Below are positions 8,564 through 17,546 of a DNA stretch of 64,000 nt, one piece after another; position 1 is the first letter of the stretch, and each line of letters begins with the position of its first letter. The notes under the pieces were generated by a model. That model made no database searches. It was given only the letters and a program-made list of their open reading frames with translations, and was not told where the DNA came from. This stretch comes from Bacillota bacterium (lineage in GTDB: Bacteria > Sysuimicrobiota > Sysuimicrobiia > Sysuimicrobiales > Segetimicrobiaceae). The DNA lies in contig JAJPIA010000144.1 in NCBI GenBank assembly GCA_021324975.1, positions 1 through 64,000 on the forward strand, in the 5' to 3' direction. The translations under genes and the position numbers were made by a program.

Positions 8564-9356
8564 GGTCGCGGTGGCAGGGGCCGCCGGCCGCATGGGGCGG
8601 GCGGCGGTCCGCACGATCGCCCGTCGGGACGACATGCTGCTGGTCGGCGCGCTCGGCCGCGCGGCGTCCGTCGGGCAGGACGCCGGCGTTGTCGCCGGCG
8701 TGGGCACGCTCGGCGTGCCGATCGTGGCCGAGCTCGCGGAGGTGTTTCTGGAGGGACGACCGACCGTGCTCGTCGACCTGAGCCGCGGGGAAGCCGCGGC
8801 GGAGCACGCCGAGGCCGCGCTCGATCACCGCGTGCCGGCCGTGATCGGTGCGACGGGGCTGCCCGCGGCCGACGTGGGCCGGCTGCGCGAACGGTGTCGC
8901 GCCGAGCGCGTGGGCGTGCTCCTCGCGCCGAATTTTGCCTTGGGCGCGATCTTGATGATGGAGTTTGCCCGGCGGGCGGCCAGGTTTTTCCCGCACGTGG
9001 AAATCACCGAGCTGCACCACGATCGCAAGCGGGATGCGCCGTCCGGCACGGCGGCGCGGACGGCGCACCTCGTCGCGGCCGCCCGCGCGGGGACGCCCCG
9101 GCCGGCGGTGACCGAGACGGAGCTCGTGGCCGGCGTACGGGGCGGCCTGGTGGCGGGCGTCCGTGTCCACAGCGTGCGGCTCCCGGGTCTCATGGCGCAT
9201 CAAGAGGTGCTGTTTGGCGGGCCGGGGGAGACGCTGCGGCTGCGTCATGATTCCTTGAGCGAGGAGTCCTTTATGCCCGGCCTGATGCTCGCGATCGAGC
9301 GTGTGGGAACGTTGTCCGACCTCGTGGAAGGCCTGGAACACGTGCTGGAGCTGTAG
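8550..9356 (+). CDS. dapB: 4-hydroxy-tetrahydrodipicolinate reductase
   Basis: 268 residues. The NAD(P)H-binding loop GAAGRMG is at 10-16 and the catalytic motif ELHHDRKRDAPSGTA has H156, H157 and K160. DapB reduces the DapA product on the way to diaminopimelate and lysine. The track's start at 8424 adds 42 residues that only shadow the M16 gene; the ATG at 8550 gives the family's N-terminus. Translation is probably coupled to the overlapping peptidase gene, and asd and dapA follow. Confidence 0.95.
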   Translation: MSVHRVAVAGAAGRMGRAAVRTIARRDDMLLVGALGRAASVGQDAGVVAGVGTLGVPIVAELAEVFLEGRPTVLVDLSRGEAAAEHAEAALDHRVPAVIGATGLPAADVGRLRERCRAERVGVLLAPNFALGAILMMEFARRAARFFPHVEITELHHDRKRDAPSGTAARTAHLVAAARAGTPRPAVTETELVAGVRGGLVAGVRVHSVRLPGLMAHQEVLFGGPGETLRLRHDSLSEESFMPGLMLAIERVGTLSDLVEGLEHVLEL

Positions 9357-9366
9357 AGGGGGCGTC

Positions 9367-10392
9367 ATGGACGGGTACACGGTAGCGGTCGTGGGCGCAA
9401 CAGGCGCGGTCGGACGCGAAGTGCTGGAGATCCTCGCGGCACGCAGGTTCCCGGTGGCGCGGCTCCGCGCCCTTGCGTCGCCGCGGTCCGCCGGACTGCG
9501 CATCGGTGAGGTGACTGTGGCGCCTGTTGCGGCGGCCGCGTTCGACGACGTGGACATCGCGATCTTCGACACGCCCGATGAGGTTGCGGACGCCTGGGTG
9601 CCGGTGGCGGCCGGCCGTGGGGTGCTCGTGATCGACAACTCGGCGGCGTTCCGCACGGCGCCGGACGTGCCGCTTGTCATTCCGGAGGTCAACCGGGAGG
9701 CGCTGCAGCGGGCGCCGCGACGGATCATCGCCAGCCCGAACTGCACGACGGCCACGATCGCTGTGCCCCTTGCGCCCCTGCATCGGGCCGCGGGTCTTCG
9801 CCGTCTCATCGCGTGCTCGTACCAGTCGGTCTCGGGCGCGGGGCAGGCGGGCGTGTCGCAACTGTGGTCGGAGGTGCGGGGCGCGGCGACCTCCGCGGCC
9901 GCCCCCGCCGCGCCGGGCGGTACCGCGTTCCGGCACGCGATCGCGATGAACGTCATCCCCGCGGTGGGTTCGTTCCGCGGCGCGCACACGAGCGAGGAGG
10001 TCAAGATTGGGGCGGAGCTGCGCAAGATGCTGGACGCCCCGGATGTCGTCGTGGGCGTCACCTGCGTGCGGGTCCCCACGCTCCGGGCGCACGGCGTCGC
10101 GGTGCACGCGGAGTTTTCCCGCGGGATCGGCGCGGAGGAGGCGCGGGCGATCCTGGCGGCCGCGCCCGGAGTCGAGGTGGTGGACGATCCGGCCGCCGGG
10201 CGCTACCCCACGGCGCTCGCCGCGTCCGGCCGCGACCCGTGCGTGGTCGGCCGGATCCGCACGGACGGCGCCGGCATGCTCGCGTTCTTCGCCGTGGCGG
10301 ACAACCTCCGCAAAGGGGCCGCGCTGAACGCGGTGCAGATCGCGGAGGCGGTCGTGCGGGACGGCCTGCTGTCGGCGATGCGCGGGGGATGA
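9367..10392 (+). CDS. asd: Aspartate-semialdehyde dehydrogenase
   Basis: 341 residues. The NADP-binding motif GATGAVG lies at 10-16, the catalytic Cys 126 is in SPNCTT, and a conserved glutamine (YQSVSGAGQAG) follows. The enzyme reduces aspartyl phosphate to the semialdehyde, feeding lysine/DAP, threonine and methionine synthesis. I moved the start from 9301 to ATG 9367, preceded by GAGGGGG 5 bases upstream, since the extra residues overlap dapB without similarity. It lies between dapB and dapA. Confidence 0.95.
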   Translation: MDGYTVAVVGATGAVGREVLEILAARRFPVARLRALASPRSAGLRIGEVTVAPVAAAAFDDVDIAIFDTPDEVADAWVPVAAGRGVLVIDNSAAFRTAPDVPLVIPEVNREALQRAPRRIIASPNCTTATIAVPLAPLHRAAGLRRLIACSYQSVSGAGQAGVSQLWSEVRGAATSAAAPAAPGGTAFRHAIAMNVIPAVGSFRGAHTSEEVKIGAELRKMLDAPDVVVGVTCVRVPTLRAHGVAVHAEFSRGIGAEEARAILAAAPGVEVVDDPAAGRYPTALAASGRDPCVVGRIRTDGAGMLAFFAVADNLRKGAALNAVQIAEAVVRDGLLSAMRGG

Positions 10393-10491
10393 CGAATCTG
10401 TGCCGCCGGTGCAGGAGCCGGTGGCGTGAGCCCTGAACGTCTTGGTGCACATGCGCGAGATGACGCGATGCGAGCCGAGGAGGTGACGGGG

Positions 10492-11385
10492 ATGGTCGAG
10501 TTCGGTCGGGTAATCACCGCAATGGTCACGCCCATGGATGCCAACCTTGCGGTGGACTACGAAAAGGCGGCGACGCTCGCAAAGCGGCTCGTCGACTCGG
10601 GATCCGACGGGCTCGTCGTCTGCGGCACGACCGGCGAGTCGCCGACGCTGAGCGACGAGGAAAAGGTCCGTCTCTTTCGGACCGTCCAGGAGGCCGTGGG
10701 CGCCCGGGCCGCCGTGATCGCGGGCACCGGCACGTACAACACCGCGCACAGCATCCACCTGACGCACGAGGCCGAGCGCATCGGGTGCGACGGCGTGCTG
10801 CTCGTCAACCCGTACTACAACAAGCCGTCCCAGGAAGGTCTCTACCAGCACTTCAAGGCGGTCGCGGACAGTACGCGGCTTCCGGTGATGCTCTACAACA
10901 TCCAGGGCCGGACGGCCGTGAACTGCGAACCCGCCACGGTGGCGCGCCTCGCCCAGGTGCGGAACATCGTCGCGATCAAGGAAGCGAGCGGCAATCTCGA
11001 TCAGATGTCGCAGATTCGCAGGCTCACGCCGCCGGAGTTCAAGCTCTACAGCGGGGATGACAGCCTGACGCTGCCGTTGCTCGCGGTCGGCGGGAGCGGC
11101 GTCGTGAGCGTCGCGGCGCACGTCGCCGCCCGGGAGATCGGCGAGATGATCGATGTCTTCTTCGCGGGCAACGTCCGCCGGGCGACAGAGGTGCACCTGC
11201 GGTTGCTGCCGTTGTTCAAGGTGCTGTTCATCACATCGAACCCAACGCCGGTCAAAGCGGCCTTGCAGCTGACCGGTTTCGACGCGGGTGGGCTGCGCCT
11301 GCCGCTCGTCGAGGCGACCACAGCGGAGCGGGAGCAGATCGCGGCGGTGCTCAAGCAGCTCGCGCTGACGCCGGTGGCGGCCTGA
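10492..11385 (+). CDS. dapA: 4-hydroxy-tetrahydrodipicolinate synthase
   Basis: 297 residues, a TIM-barrel class I aldolase that condenses pyruvate and aspartate semialdehyde. Visible are GTTGESPTL (45-53), Tyr 135 (LYNIQGR) and the Schiff-base Lys 163 (VAIKEASG). I start at ATG 10492 because a GAGGAGGTGAC site lies just upstream; the track's GTG 10426 adds 22 unrelated residues. It ends the dapB-asd-dapA set, and its TGA overlaps the likely CTG start of the glycosylase gene. Confidence 0.95.
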   Translation: MVEFGRVITAMVTPMDANLAVDYEKAATLAKRLVDSGSDGLVVCGTTGESPTLSDEEKVRLFRTVQEAVGARAAVIAGTGTYNTAHSIHLTHEAERIGCDGVLLVNPYYNKPSQEGLYQHFKAVADSTRLPVMLYNIQGRTAVNCEPATVARLAQVRNIVAIKEASGNLDQMSQIRRLTPPEFKLYSGDDSLTLPLLAVGGSGVVSVAAHVAAREIGEMIDVFFAGNVRRATEVHLRLLPLFKVLFITSNPTPVKAALQLTGFDAGGLRLPLVEATTAEREQIAAVLKQLALTPVAA

Positions 11386-11981
11386 GCGGCGGCCGATCCA
11401 GCGCCGGCGACCGGCTGGAAGCCCTGCACGCACGCATCCGCCGGTGCCGGCGATGTCCGTTGTGGCGCACGCGCACCAGAGGCGTTCCCGGTGAGGGCAA
11501 CCCGGCGGCATCGATCGTCATCATCGGCGAGGGGCCCGGCCGGCAGGAAGACGAGACGGGCAGGCCGTTTGTCGGCCGGGCGGGACAACTGCTGGACGAG
11601 CTGCTGGCGCACGCAGGGGTGACGCGGGCCGACGTCTACATCACCAACGTGATCAAGGATCGGGCGGCGACCCCGACCACCCCGCGGCGCGATCGGCCGC
11701 CGGCGCCGGCGGAAGTGGCGGCGTGTCTGCCGTGGCTGCGCGCGCAGCTCGCGCTGATTCGCCCGCGGATCGTCGTCACCCTCGGCCGCCACTCGCTCGA
11801 GGTGATGCTGCCGGGGGCGCGCATCGCAGGTGTCCACGGACGTCCCCAGCACCGCGGGGCGCTTACCATTTTCCCTCTGTACCACCCGTCCTATGCGCTT
11901 CGCAATCCGGGGGCGCGACCGGTCTTGTTCCGGGACGCCGCGGCATTGCGGCGGCTCATGGACGAGGCGCCGCCGCGGTGA
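11382..11981 (+). CDS. Family 4-like uracil-DNA glycosylase with an altered Fe-S ligand
   Basis: About 199 residues, start uncertain. Family motifs are clear: [24 protein letters not shown] in the active site and [10 protein letters not shown] near the C-terminus. The N-terminal [11 protein letters not shown] supplies the first two Fe-S cysteines, but the track starts after them (TTG 11460). No ATG, GTG or TTG lies upstream in frame, so CTG 11382, overlapping the dapA stop as CTGA, is the best candidate. Of the four cysteines expected, the third (usually NVVKC) is Asp here (NVIKDRAAT), while the fourth (VAACLPW) remains. The enzyme removes uracil from DNA. Its 3' end overlaps the RNase J start as GTGA. 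Confidence 0.85.
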   Translation: MSGGRSSAGDRLEALHARIRRCRRCPLWRTRTRGVPGEGNPAASIVIIGEGPGRQEDETGRPFVGRAGQLLDELLAHAGVTRADVYITNVIKDRAATPTTPRRDRPPAPAEVAACLPWLRAQLALIRPRIVVTLGRHSLEVMLPGARIAGVHGRPQHRGALTIFPLYHPSYALRNPGARPVLFRDAAALRRLMDEAPPR

Positions 11982-13747
11982 CGGCATCCGATCGGGCGGG
12001 CCCGCCGGGGCCGCCCGCATCCTCGGGGACCGCGGCTGCGCCGCCGCGAGGGAGCCGCCGCCGTCGGAGCCGCGCCGCGCCGCGCCCCGGCGGCCCCAGG
12101 CGGACCACCCCCGGCCTCGAGATCATCCCGCTGGGCGGGCTCGGCGAGATCGGCAAGAACAGCACGGTGCTCCGCGTGGGCGCCGATATGCTCGTCGTGG
12201 ACGCCGGCCTGGCGTTCCCGGACGAGGAGATGCTTGGGATCGACCTCGTGATTCCCGACTACCGGTCTTTGGCGTCCGGGGGCACGCTCCACGGGGTCGT
12301 GCTCACGCACGGTCATGAGGATCATGTCGGCAGCCTGCCGTACCTCCTGCAGACGCGCTCCGCGCCCGTCTACGGCACTCCCCTGACGCTCGGGCTCGCA
12401 CGCCGGCGGGTGGAGGAGATGCCGCAGGCGCCCAAGATGACTGCGGTGCCGGTGCAGCCGCGGCAGCGCGTGCGGGTCGGGCCGTTTGAGGTCGAGCTCG
12501 TCCACGTGAACCACAACATTCCTCAGTCGTGCGCGGTCGTCGTGCGCACGCCCAACGGCGTGGTCGTCTGCACGGGCGATTTCAAGTTCGACCCGACATC
12601 GATCGACGGGCAGCCGGCGGACTTTTCCCGGCTCGCCGAGATCGGTGAGGCCGGCGTGACGGTACTGCTGATGGACTCCACCAACGTCGAACGTCCCGGC
12701 TACGCGCCGTCCGAGCGCACCGTGGGCGGCGCGCTCGACGACGTGTTTGCGCGCGCCCGCGGCCGGGTGCTCGTGACGACGTTCGCCAGCAACGTGCACC
12801 GCATCCAGCAAGTCCTGGAAACTGCCGCCCGTCACGGCCGCAAGGTCGCCATCGCGGGCCGGAGCATGGTGGACACGGTTGCCATTGCCTCCGAGCTCCA
12901 CGCCCTCAAGGTGCCCCGCGGCACCCTGGTGCCGCTCGATCAGGTGCGGCATCTGGCCGACCGGCACGCGACGATCCTTACCACGGGCAGCCAGGGTGAA
13001 CCCCTGTCCGCGCTGAGTCGGATGGCGACCGGGCAGCACCGGACGCTGAGCATCAAGGCCGGCGACACGGTCATCTTCTCAGCCTCGCCGATCCCCGGCA
13101 ACGAGGGCATGGTGGCGCGCACCATCAACCACCTGTACCGGCAGGGCGCGGAGGTGGTCCACGGCGCGGGGGTGCACGCGTCGGGGCACGCCTGCCAGGA
13201 AGAGCTGAAGCTGATGCTCACGCTGCTCCGGCCGCGCTTCTTCCTGCCCGTGCATGGCGAATACCGTCATCTCGTCTTGAACCGGCGCCTGGCGAGCAGC
13301 GTCGGAGTGCCGGAGGAGCGTAGCCTCCTAGCGGAGAATGGGCACATCGTTGGAGTGGGTGACGGGCGCATTGCCCGGGTGGGCGCCGTGGACGCGGGTG
13401 AAGTGCTCGTGGACGGCCTCGGCGGCGTCGGGGCGATCGTGCTGCGGGACCGCCGCCAGCTCGCCCGTGACGGTATGCTGATCGCGCTCGTGGCCCTGGA
13501 CCGGCAGTCGGGCGAGTTGTTGATGGAGCCCGACATCGTGTCGCGCGGCTTCGTCTACATGCGCGAGTCCGGGGAGTTGATCGACGAGTCCAAGCGGCGC
13601 ATCAAAGACGCGGTCGCCCGGTCCCGGCAGCGCGGCACGCCCGATTGGAGCGCGGTGCGGACGGCGATACGGGAGGCCCTGGCGAAGTATTTGTTCGAGC
13701 AGACACGGCGTCAGCCCATGATCCTGCCGATGCTGGTCGAAGTATAG
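11978..13747 (+). CDS. rnj: Ribonuclease J
   Basis: 589 residues of the metallo-beta-lactamase/beta-CASP family, with endonuclease and 5'-3' exonuclease activity in mRNA decay and rRNA maturation. Zinc ligands are seen in HGHEDH (H111, H113, D115, H116) with the later HVNHNIPQS and CTGDFKFD segments. The beta-CASP region contains DSTNVERPG and TTGSQGEPLSAL, and a C-terminal domain follows. Start GTG 11978 overlaps the upstream TGA; the track's earlier start reads a shadow of the glycosylase gene. A basic, Pro-rich extension of about 45 residues precedes the catalytic domain. Confidence 0.95.
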   Translation: MTASDRAGPPGPPASSGTAAAPPRGSRRRRSRAAPRPGGPRRTTPGLEIIPLGGLGEIGKNSTVLRVGADMLVVDAGLAFPDEEMLGIDLVIPDYRSLASGGTLHGVVLTHGHEDHVGSLPYLLQTRSAPVYGTPLTLGLARRRVEEMPQAPKMTAVPVQPRQRVRVGPFEVELVHVNHNIPQSCAVVVRTPNGVVVCTGDFKFDPTSIDGQPADFSRLAEIGEAGVTVLLMDSTNVERPGYAPSERTVGGALDDVFARARGRVLVTTFASNVHRIQQVLETAARHGRKVAIAGRSMVDTVAIASELHALKVPRGTLVPLDQVRHLADRHATILTTGSQGEPLSALSRMATGQHRTLSIKAGDTVIFSASPIPGNEGMVARTINHLYRQGAEVVHGAGVHASGHACQEELKLMLTLLRPRFFLPVHGEYRHLVLNRRLASSVGVPEERSLLAENGHIVGVGDGRIARVGAVDAGEVLVDGLGGVGAIVLRDRRQLARDGMLIALVALDRQSGELLMEPDIVSRGFVYMRESGELIDESKRRIKDAVARSRQRGTPDWSAVRTAIREALAKYLFEQTRRQPMILPMLVEV

Positions 13748-13830
13748 ACGTATAATCGAAGCAGACATCGCAGCGGATCGATTCATCGGAGCAGGAGACG
13801 AACTCGCGATGACGGCATCGCATCGTCCTA

Positions 13831-16359
13831 GTGGAGCGTGCAGTGGCCAGGCGCAGGGCGTCCCGCGGTAGAGGCGCGCAGACCGTCGGGGCCGCGCTGA
13901 TTGCGCTGGCCGTCCTCAGCGGCGTCAGCCTCGTCCCTCACCAGAGCGCCGCGGCGCCGCGCTGGATCGCGGCCCGCCTCGGCCAGGGCTTCGGTGCCGG
14001 CGTCGCGTGCGTCCCCGTCTTTCTCGGGCTGCTCGGCCTCATCTTCTTCGTGCGCCGCTGCCTGCGCCTCAGCGCGCGCCTCACCGGTGTGCTGCTCGGC
14101 TACATCGTGGCGTTGGTCGCGCTGCACCTGCGGTATCCTGCCGGCGAGGAGTGGACGGCGGCCGTTGGACGCAAGGGCGGCGGCTATGTCGGCGCCGCGC
14201 TCGAGGTCCTCCTCCGGCGGGCGGTCGGGGAGCCCGGGCTGTGGACCGCTACGCTGCTCGGCGCCGGGTTGGCGCTCATGCTGATCTCGGGCACCTCGTT
14301 CACCAACGTGTTCCACGCGCTGTGGCAGGTCCTGACCACGCTGCGCGCGTGGGTCATCGCGGGGCTCCGCACGCTCGGGACGGCGGCAGCCGCGCTGAGC
14401 CTGGCGGCCCTGCGGTGGGCGGGTCCGGCGTGCCGCCGGGCCATCCACGCCGGCGCCCAAGCCGTGGGGACGGCGCTTGCGCATGCCGCCGAGCGCGCGC
14501 GCGCCGCGATGCCGGGCCACCGAACCCGGGCGGGCTCGCCCGCGCTCGACCCCCTGCTTGCGTCCGCGGGCGGTGCACCCGTCGCGGTGCACGATCGCTT
14601 CGACGCGGAGACGCCCGCGGCGGCGCGCCGGCTCGCACCATACGCGGACGACATGACCGACGACGAGATGGACCAGCCGGACGGCGCCGGCATCGCCGGC
14701 GTCGGTGCTCCCGAAGATAAGAGCGATGTACCTGCCGGCCCGGCGGCGGACGACGTGTCCACGGGCGACGCGGGCGAGCCGCAACCGGGCGCCGCCGCGG
14801 AGCCGGTACCGGGCCGCGGCGCGAGCGGGGCGGCCTCGTCCGGCGGATCCCGGCGACGGCGGACGGCGGTCGCCCAAGAGGCGCTGCCCTTTCCGGAGCC
14901 TCCGCCGCGCGCGTACACGCTGCCGGACCTGTTGCTCCTCGATGCCTTTCAGTCCGGCAAAGGCAAAACCGGCAAAGTCGATCCGGAGGAGGTGGCGCGA
15001 CACCTCGAGCGGACGCTCGCGAGTTTTGCCGTCGAGGCGCGCGTGGTCCGCTGGGAGACCGGCCCTGTGGTCACGCGGTACGAGTTGCAGCCGGCGCCCG
15101 GCGTGAAGGTGCAGCGCATCACGAGCCTGCAGAACGACATCGCCCTGGCGCTCGCCGCGAGCAGCGTCCGGCTCGAGGCGCCGATCCCCGGCAAGTCGGC
15201 GATCGGGGTGGAGCTGCCGAACGAGCGGGCGAGCCTGGTCCATCTGCGCGAGGTGCTGGCGAGCGACGAGTTTCGCGCGCAACGCTCCCCGCTCGCGGTG
15301 GCTATCGGCAAAGGCACCGCGGGCGCGCCCGTGGTCACGGACCTCGTCTCGATGCCGCACCTCTTGATTGCCGGCGCGACCGGCGCCGGCAAGAGCGTCA
15401 TGCTGAACGGCATGATCGCGAGCATCCTGTTTCGGTCGACGCCGGAGCAGGCCCGGTTCCTGATGATCGATCCGAAGCGCGTGGAGCTCACAAACTACAA
15501 CGGCATTCCGCATCTCCTGAGCCCGGTGGTGACCGGCCCGCGCGAGGCCGCGGCGAAGCTGCGCTGGGCCATCCAGGAGATGGAGAGCCGGTATGAGATG
15601 TTTGCGGCCGACGGCGTGCGGAACATCCAGTCCTTCAACGCACAGCACCCGGATCGCCCGCTCGCCTACATCCTCATCATCATCGATGAACTCGCCGACC
15701 TGATGATGGTCGCGCCGGCAGACTTCGAAGAAATCATCTGCCGGCTTGCGCAGATGACGCGTGCCACCGGCATCCACCTGCTCGTGGCCACGCAGCGGCC
15801 GTCGGTGGACGTGATCACGGGCCTCATCAAGGCCAACATTCCGTCGCGCATCGCGTTTGCGGTGAGCTCTCTCGTGGACAGCCGGACCATCCTCGATCAT
15901 CCGGGTGCGGAGAAGTTGCTGGGCAAAGGCGACATGCTGTTCGCGCCGATCGGCGCCGCGCGTCCCCTCCGGGTGCAGGGCGCGTTCATCAGCGACGCCG
16001 AGACCGAGCGCCTCGTGAGCTTCTGGCGCGCGCAGGGGGAACCGGCGTACGTGGAATCCCTCGTGCGGGCGGCGGAGTCCACGGGCTCCGACGAGCCGTC
16101 GGGCGATGATGCGCTGCTGGTCGACGCCGCGCGCCTGGTGGTCCGGTCGGGGTACGGATCGGTGTCGCTGTTGCAGCGGAAGATGCGCATCGGATACGTG
16201 CGGGCGGCGCGCCTGGTCGATCAGTTGGAAGAAAAGGGGATCGTCGGGCCGTCCCAGGGGAGCAGTCCCCGCGATGTGCTCGTCGGCGTAGACGACTTGG
16301 AGCGGGTGCTGCGAGAGGGGGTGGCGCGGCGCGGGGCGGTCGAGGCAGAGGAGAGCTAA
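13831..16359 (+). CDS. ftsK: FtsK/SpoIIIE DNA translocase
   Basis: 842 residues. The first 175 or so contain about four hydrophobic membrane segments, then comes an Ala/Pro/acidic linker (about 220-350), then the alpha/beta motor with Walker A GATGAGKS near residue 514 and Walker B IIIDELADLM. The segment ATQRPSVDVITGLIKANIPSRIAF is the family hallmark. A C-terminal gamma winged-helix domain (about 757-820), which reads KOPS/SRS-type sequences, is present. It pumps chromosomal DNA through the closing septum. The start is GTG with no strong site. Confidence 0.95.
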   Translation: MERAVARRRASRGRGAQTVGAALIALAVLSGVSLVPHQSAAAPRWIAARLGQGFGAGVACVPVFLGLLGLIFFVRRCLRLSARLTGVLLGYIVALVALHLRYPAGEEWTAAVGRKGGGYVGAALEVLLRRAVGEPGLWTATLLGAGLALMLISGTSFTNVFHALWQVLTTLRAWVIAGLRTLGTAAAALSLAALRWAGPACRRAIHAGAQAVGTALAHAAERARAAMPGHRTRAGSPALDPLLASAGGAPVAVHDRFDAETPAAARRLAPYADDMTDDEMDQPDGAGIAGVGAPEDKSDVPAGPAADDVSTGDAGEPQPGAAAEPVPGRGASGAASSGGSRRRRTAVAQEALPFPEPPPRAYTLPDLLLLDAFQSGKGKTGKVDPEEVARHLERTLASFAVEARVVRWETGPVVTRYELQPAPGVKVQRITSLQNDIALALAASSVRLEAPIPGKSAIGVELPNERASLVHLREVLASDEFRAQRSPLAVAIGKGTAGAPVVTDLVSMPHLLIAGATGAGKSVMLNGMIASILFRSTPEQARFLMIDPKRVELTNYNGIPHLLSPVVTGPREAAAKLRWAIQEMESRYEMFAADGVRNIQSFNAQHPDRPLAYILIIIDELADLMMVAPADFEEIICRLAQMTRATGIHLLVATQRPSVDVITGLIKANIPSRIAFAVSSLVDSRTILDHPGAEKLLGKGDMLFAPIGAARPLRVQGAFISDAETERLVSFWRAQGEPAYVESLVRAAESTGSDEPSGDDALLVDAARLVVRSGYGSVSLLQRKMRIGYVRAARLVDQLEEKGIVGPSQGSSPRDVLVGVDDLERVLREGVARRGAVEAEES

Positions 16360-16472
16360 CGGTACGGGATATGTGCGCGTCCCGCACTGGTCGCGCTGTC
16401 GCGCGCGGCTCGCCGGTGGCGGGCCCGCGACCGCAGGAAACTCATTTCGAGCCCAAGAACACGCCTGGCGTG

Positions 16473-17546
16473 ATGGATATGCTCGGGGTCGGCGAGAGAC
16501 TGCGGACTGCCCGGGTCGCCCGCGGCCTGTCGCTCGACGATGTCGAGGCGGGGACCCGGATCCGCCGGCGGTATCTGGAAGCCCTTGAGGAGGAAGCGTT
16601 CGACCGGCTCCCCGGCCCGACGTATGTCCGGGGCTTTCTGCGTAGCTACGCGGCGTATCTCGATCTGCCGGCGGACGAGATCGCGTTGCTGTGCCCCGTC
16701 GTGCCGACCGCCAGCGTAACGGTGCGCGCCTCACCGTCGGATGTCCGCATCACCCCGGTGACACGACGGTCCCCTCTGCGCACGTTTGCGATCGGAGCGT
16801 CGCTCGTCCTCGTCTGCGGGGTCATCGTCGTCGCGTATATTTTCCTGAGTCAGGTGCGTCAGTTCGCGGAGACCCAGGAACCGGTCCAGAGTGAGGCGCC
16901 GGCCGGATCTCAAGCCGCGCCTCAGAACCCCGCTGTGTCGCGGCCTGGGGCGGCCTCCACGAGTGGGAGCGCGGTGCCGGCTCCGGGGCACGCGCCGGCC
17001 CCCGGCATCGCGTCGCCTACGCCGGGGTCCCCGTCCGTCCCCGGAGGAGCACCTGCCGGCGGGCCATCTGGGGCGGCGCGCCCGGCGACCGGCGGAGCCG
17101 CGTCATCGCCCGCGACCTCGTCGCCACCGACTCCGACGCCGCAGGCATCTCCGGGTAGCGGGCCGCCCTCGCCCGCTGCCCCGTCGTCGCCCGGGACTTC
17201 GCCGCCCGCGACCCCGCCGCCCGGGACCGCGGGGGCGCCACCCCCGGCAAACGCCGGTCAACAGGCGGCGGCCGCACCCCAGGGCGGGCCCGCGACGGCG
17301 GGCCCGGTCACGGTGGCCGCAATTGCCACCGATCGGTCCTGGGTGCGGGCGGTCGCCGACGGGATCACCGTGTTCGAGGGATTCCTCAGCGCCGGAGACC
17401 AACAGGTCTGGCAGGCAAAGCGGCAGTTGAGCGTGCGCATCGGTAACGCGAGCGCGGTGAGCTTGACGGTCAACGGGCGGCCGGTGGGCCGGCTCGGCAA
17501 CCCCGGTGACGTGGTGGACGAAACGTACACTGGGACGGCCCCGTGA
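16473..17546 (+). CDS. rodZ: RodZ-like helix-turn-helix membrane protein
   Basis: 357 residues. The N-terminal Xre-type HTH (about 4-75, GERLRTARVARGLSLDDVE, LPGPTYVRGFLRSYAAYL) is the RodZ cytoplasmic domain. One membrane helix follows at 105-125, then a Pro/Ala/Ser-rich linker of about 130 residues and a C-terminal DUF4115 domain (about 275-355). In rods, RodZ ties MreB to the wall-synthesis complex. Start ATG 16473 is chosen because the HTH begins there; the ribosome-binding site is weak. The stop overlaps the cinA start (GTGA). Gene order ftsK-rodZ-cinA-thpR-recA-recX is conserved in Firmicutes-like genomes. Confidence 0.85.
   Translation: MDMLGVGERLRTARVARGLSLDDVEAGTRIRRRYLEALEEEAFDRLPGPTYVRGFLRSYAAYLDLPADEIALLCPVVPTASVTVRASPSDVRITPVTRRSPLRTFAIGASLVLVCGVIVVAYIFLSQVRQFAETQEPVQSEAPAGSQAAPQNPAVSRPGAASTSGSAVPAPGHAPAPGIASPTPGSPSVPGGAPAGGPSGAARPATGGAASSPATSSPPTPTPQASPGSGPPSPAAPSSPGTSPPATPPPGTAGAPPPANAGQQAAAAPQGGPATAGPVTVAAIATDRSWVRAVADGITVFEGFLSAGDQQVWQAKRQLSVRIGNASAVSLTVNGRPVGRLGNPGDVVDETYTGTAP

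Noticed and set aside
13751-13756. TATAAT just upstream of ftsK
   Set aside because: No -35 box at 16-18 bases and no extended -10; may be chance, so not listed as a promoter.
13828-16734. 968-residue antisense ORF over ftsK, and similar long antisense ORFs (21704-24745, 34166-36721, 9271-11511, 28959-31322)
   Set aside because: Arg/Pro/His-rich products mirror strong sense genes; typical artefacts of high GC.
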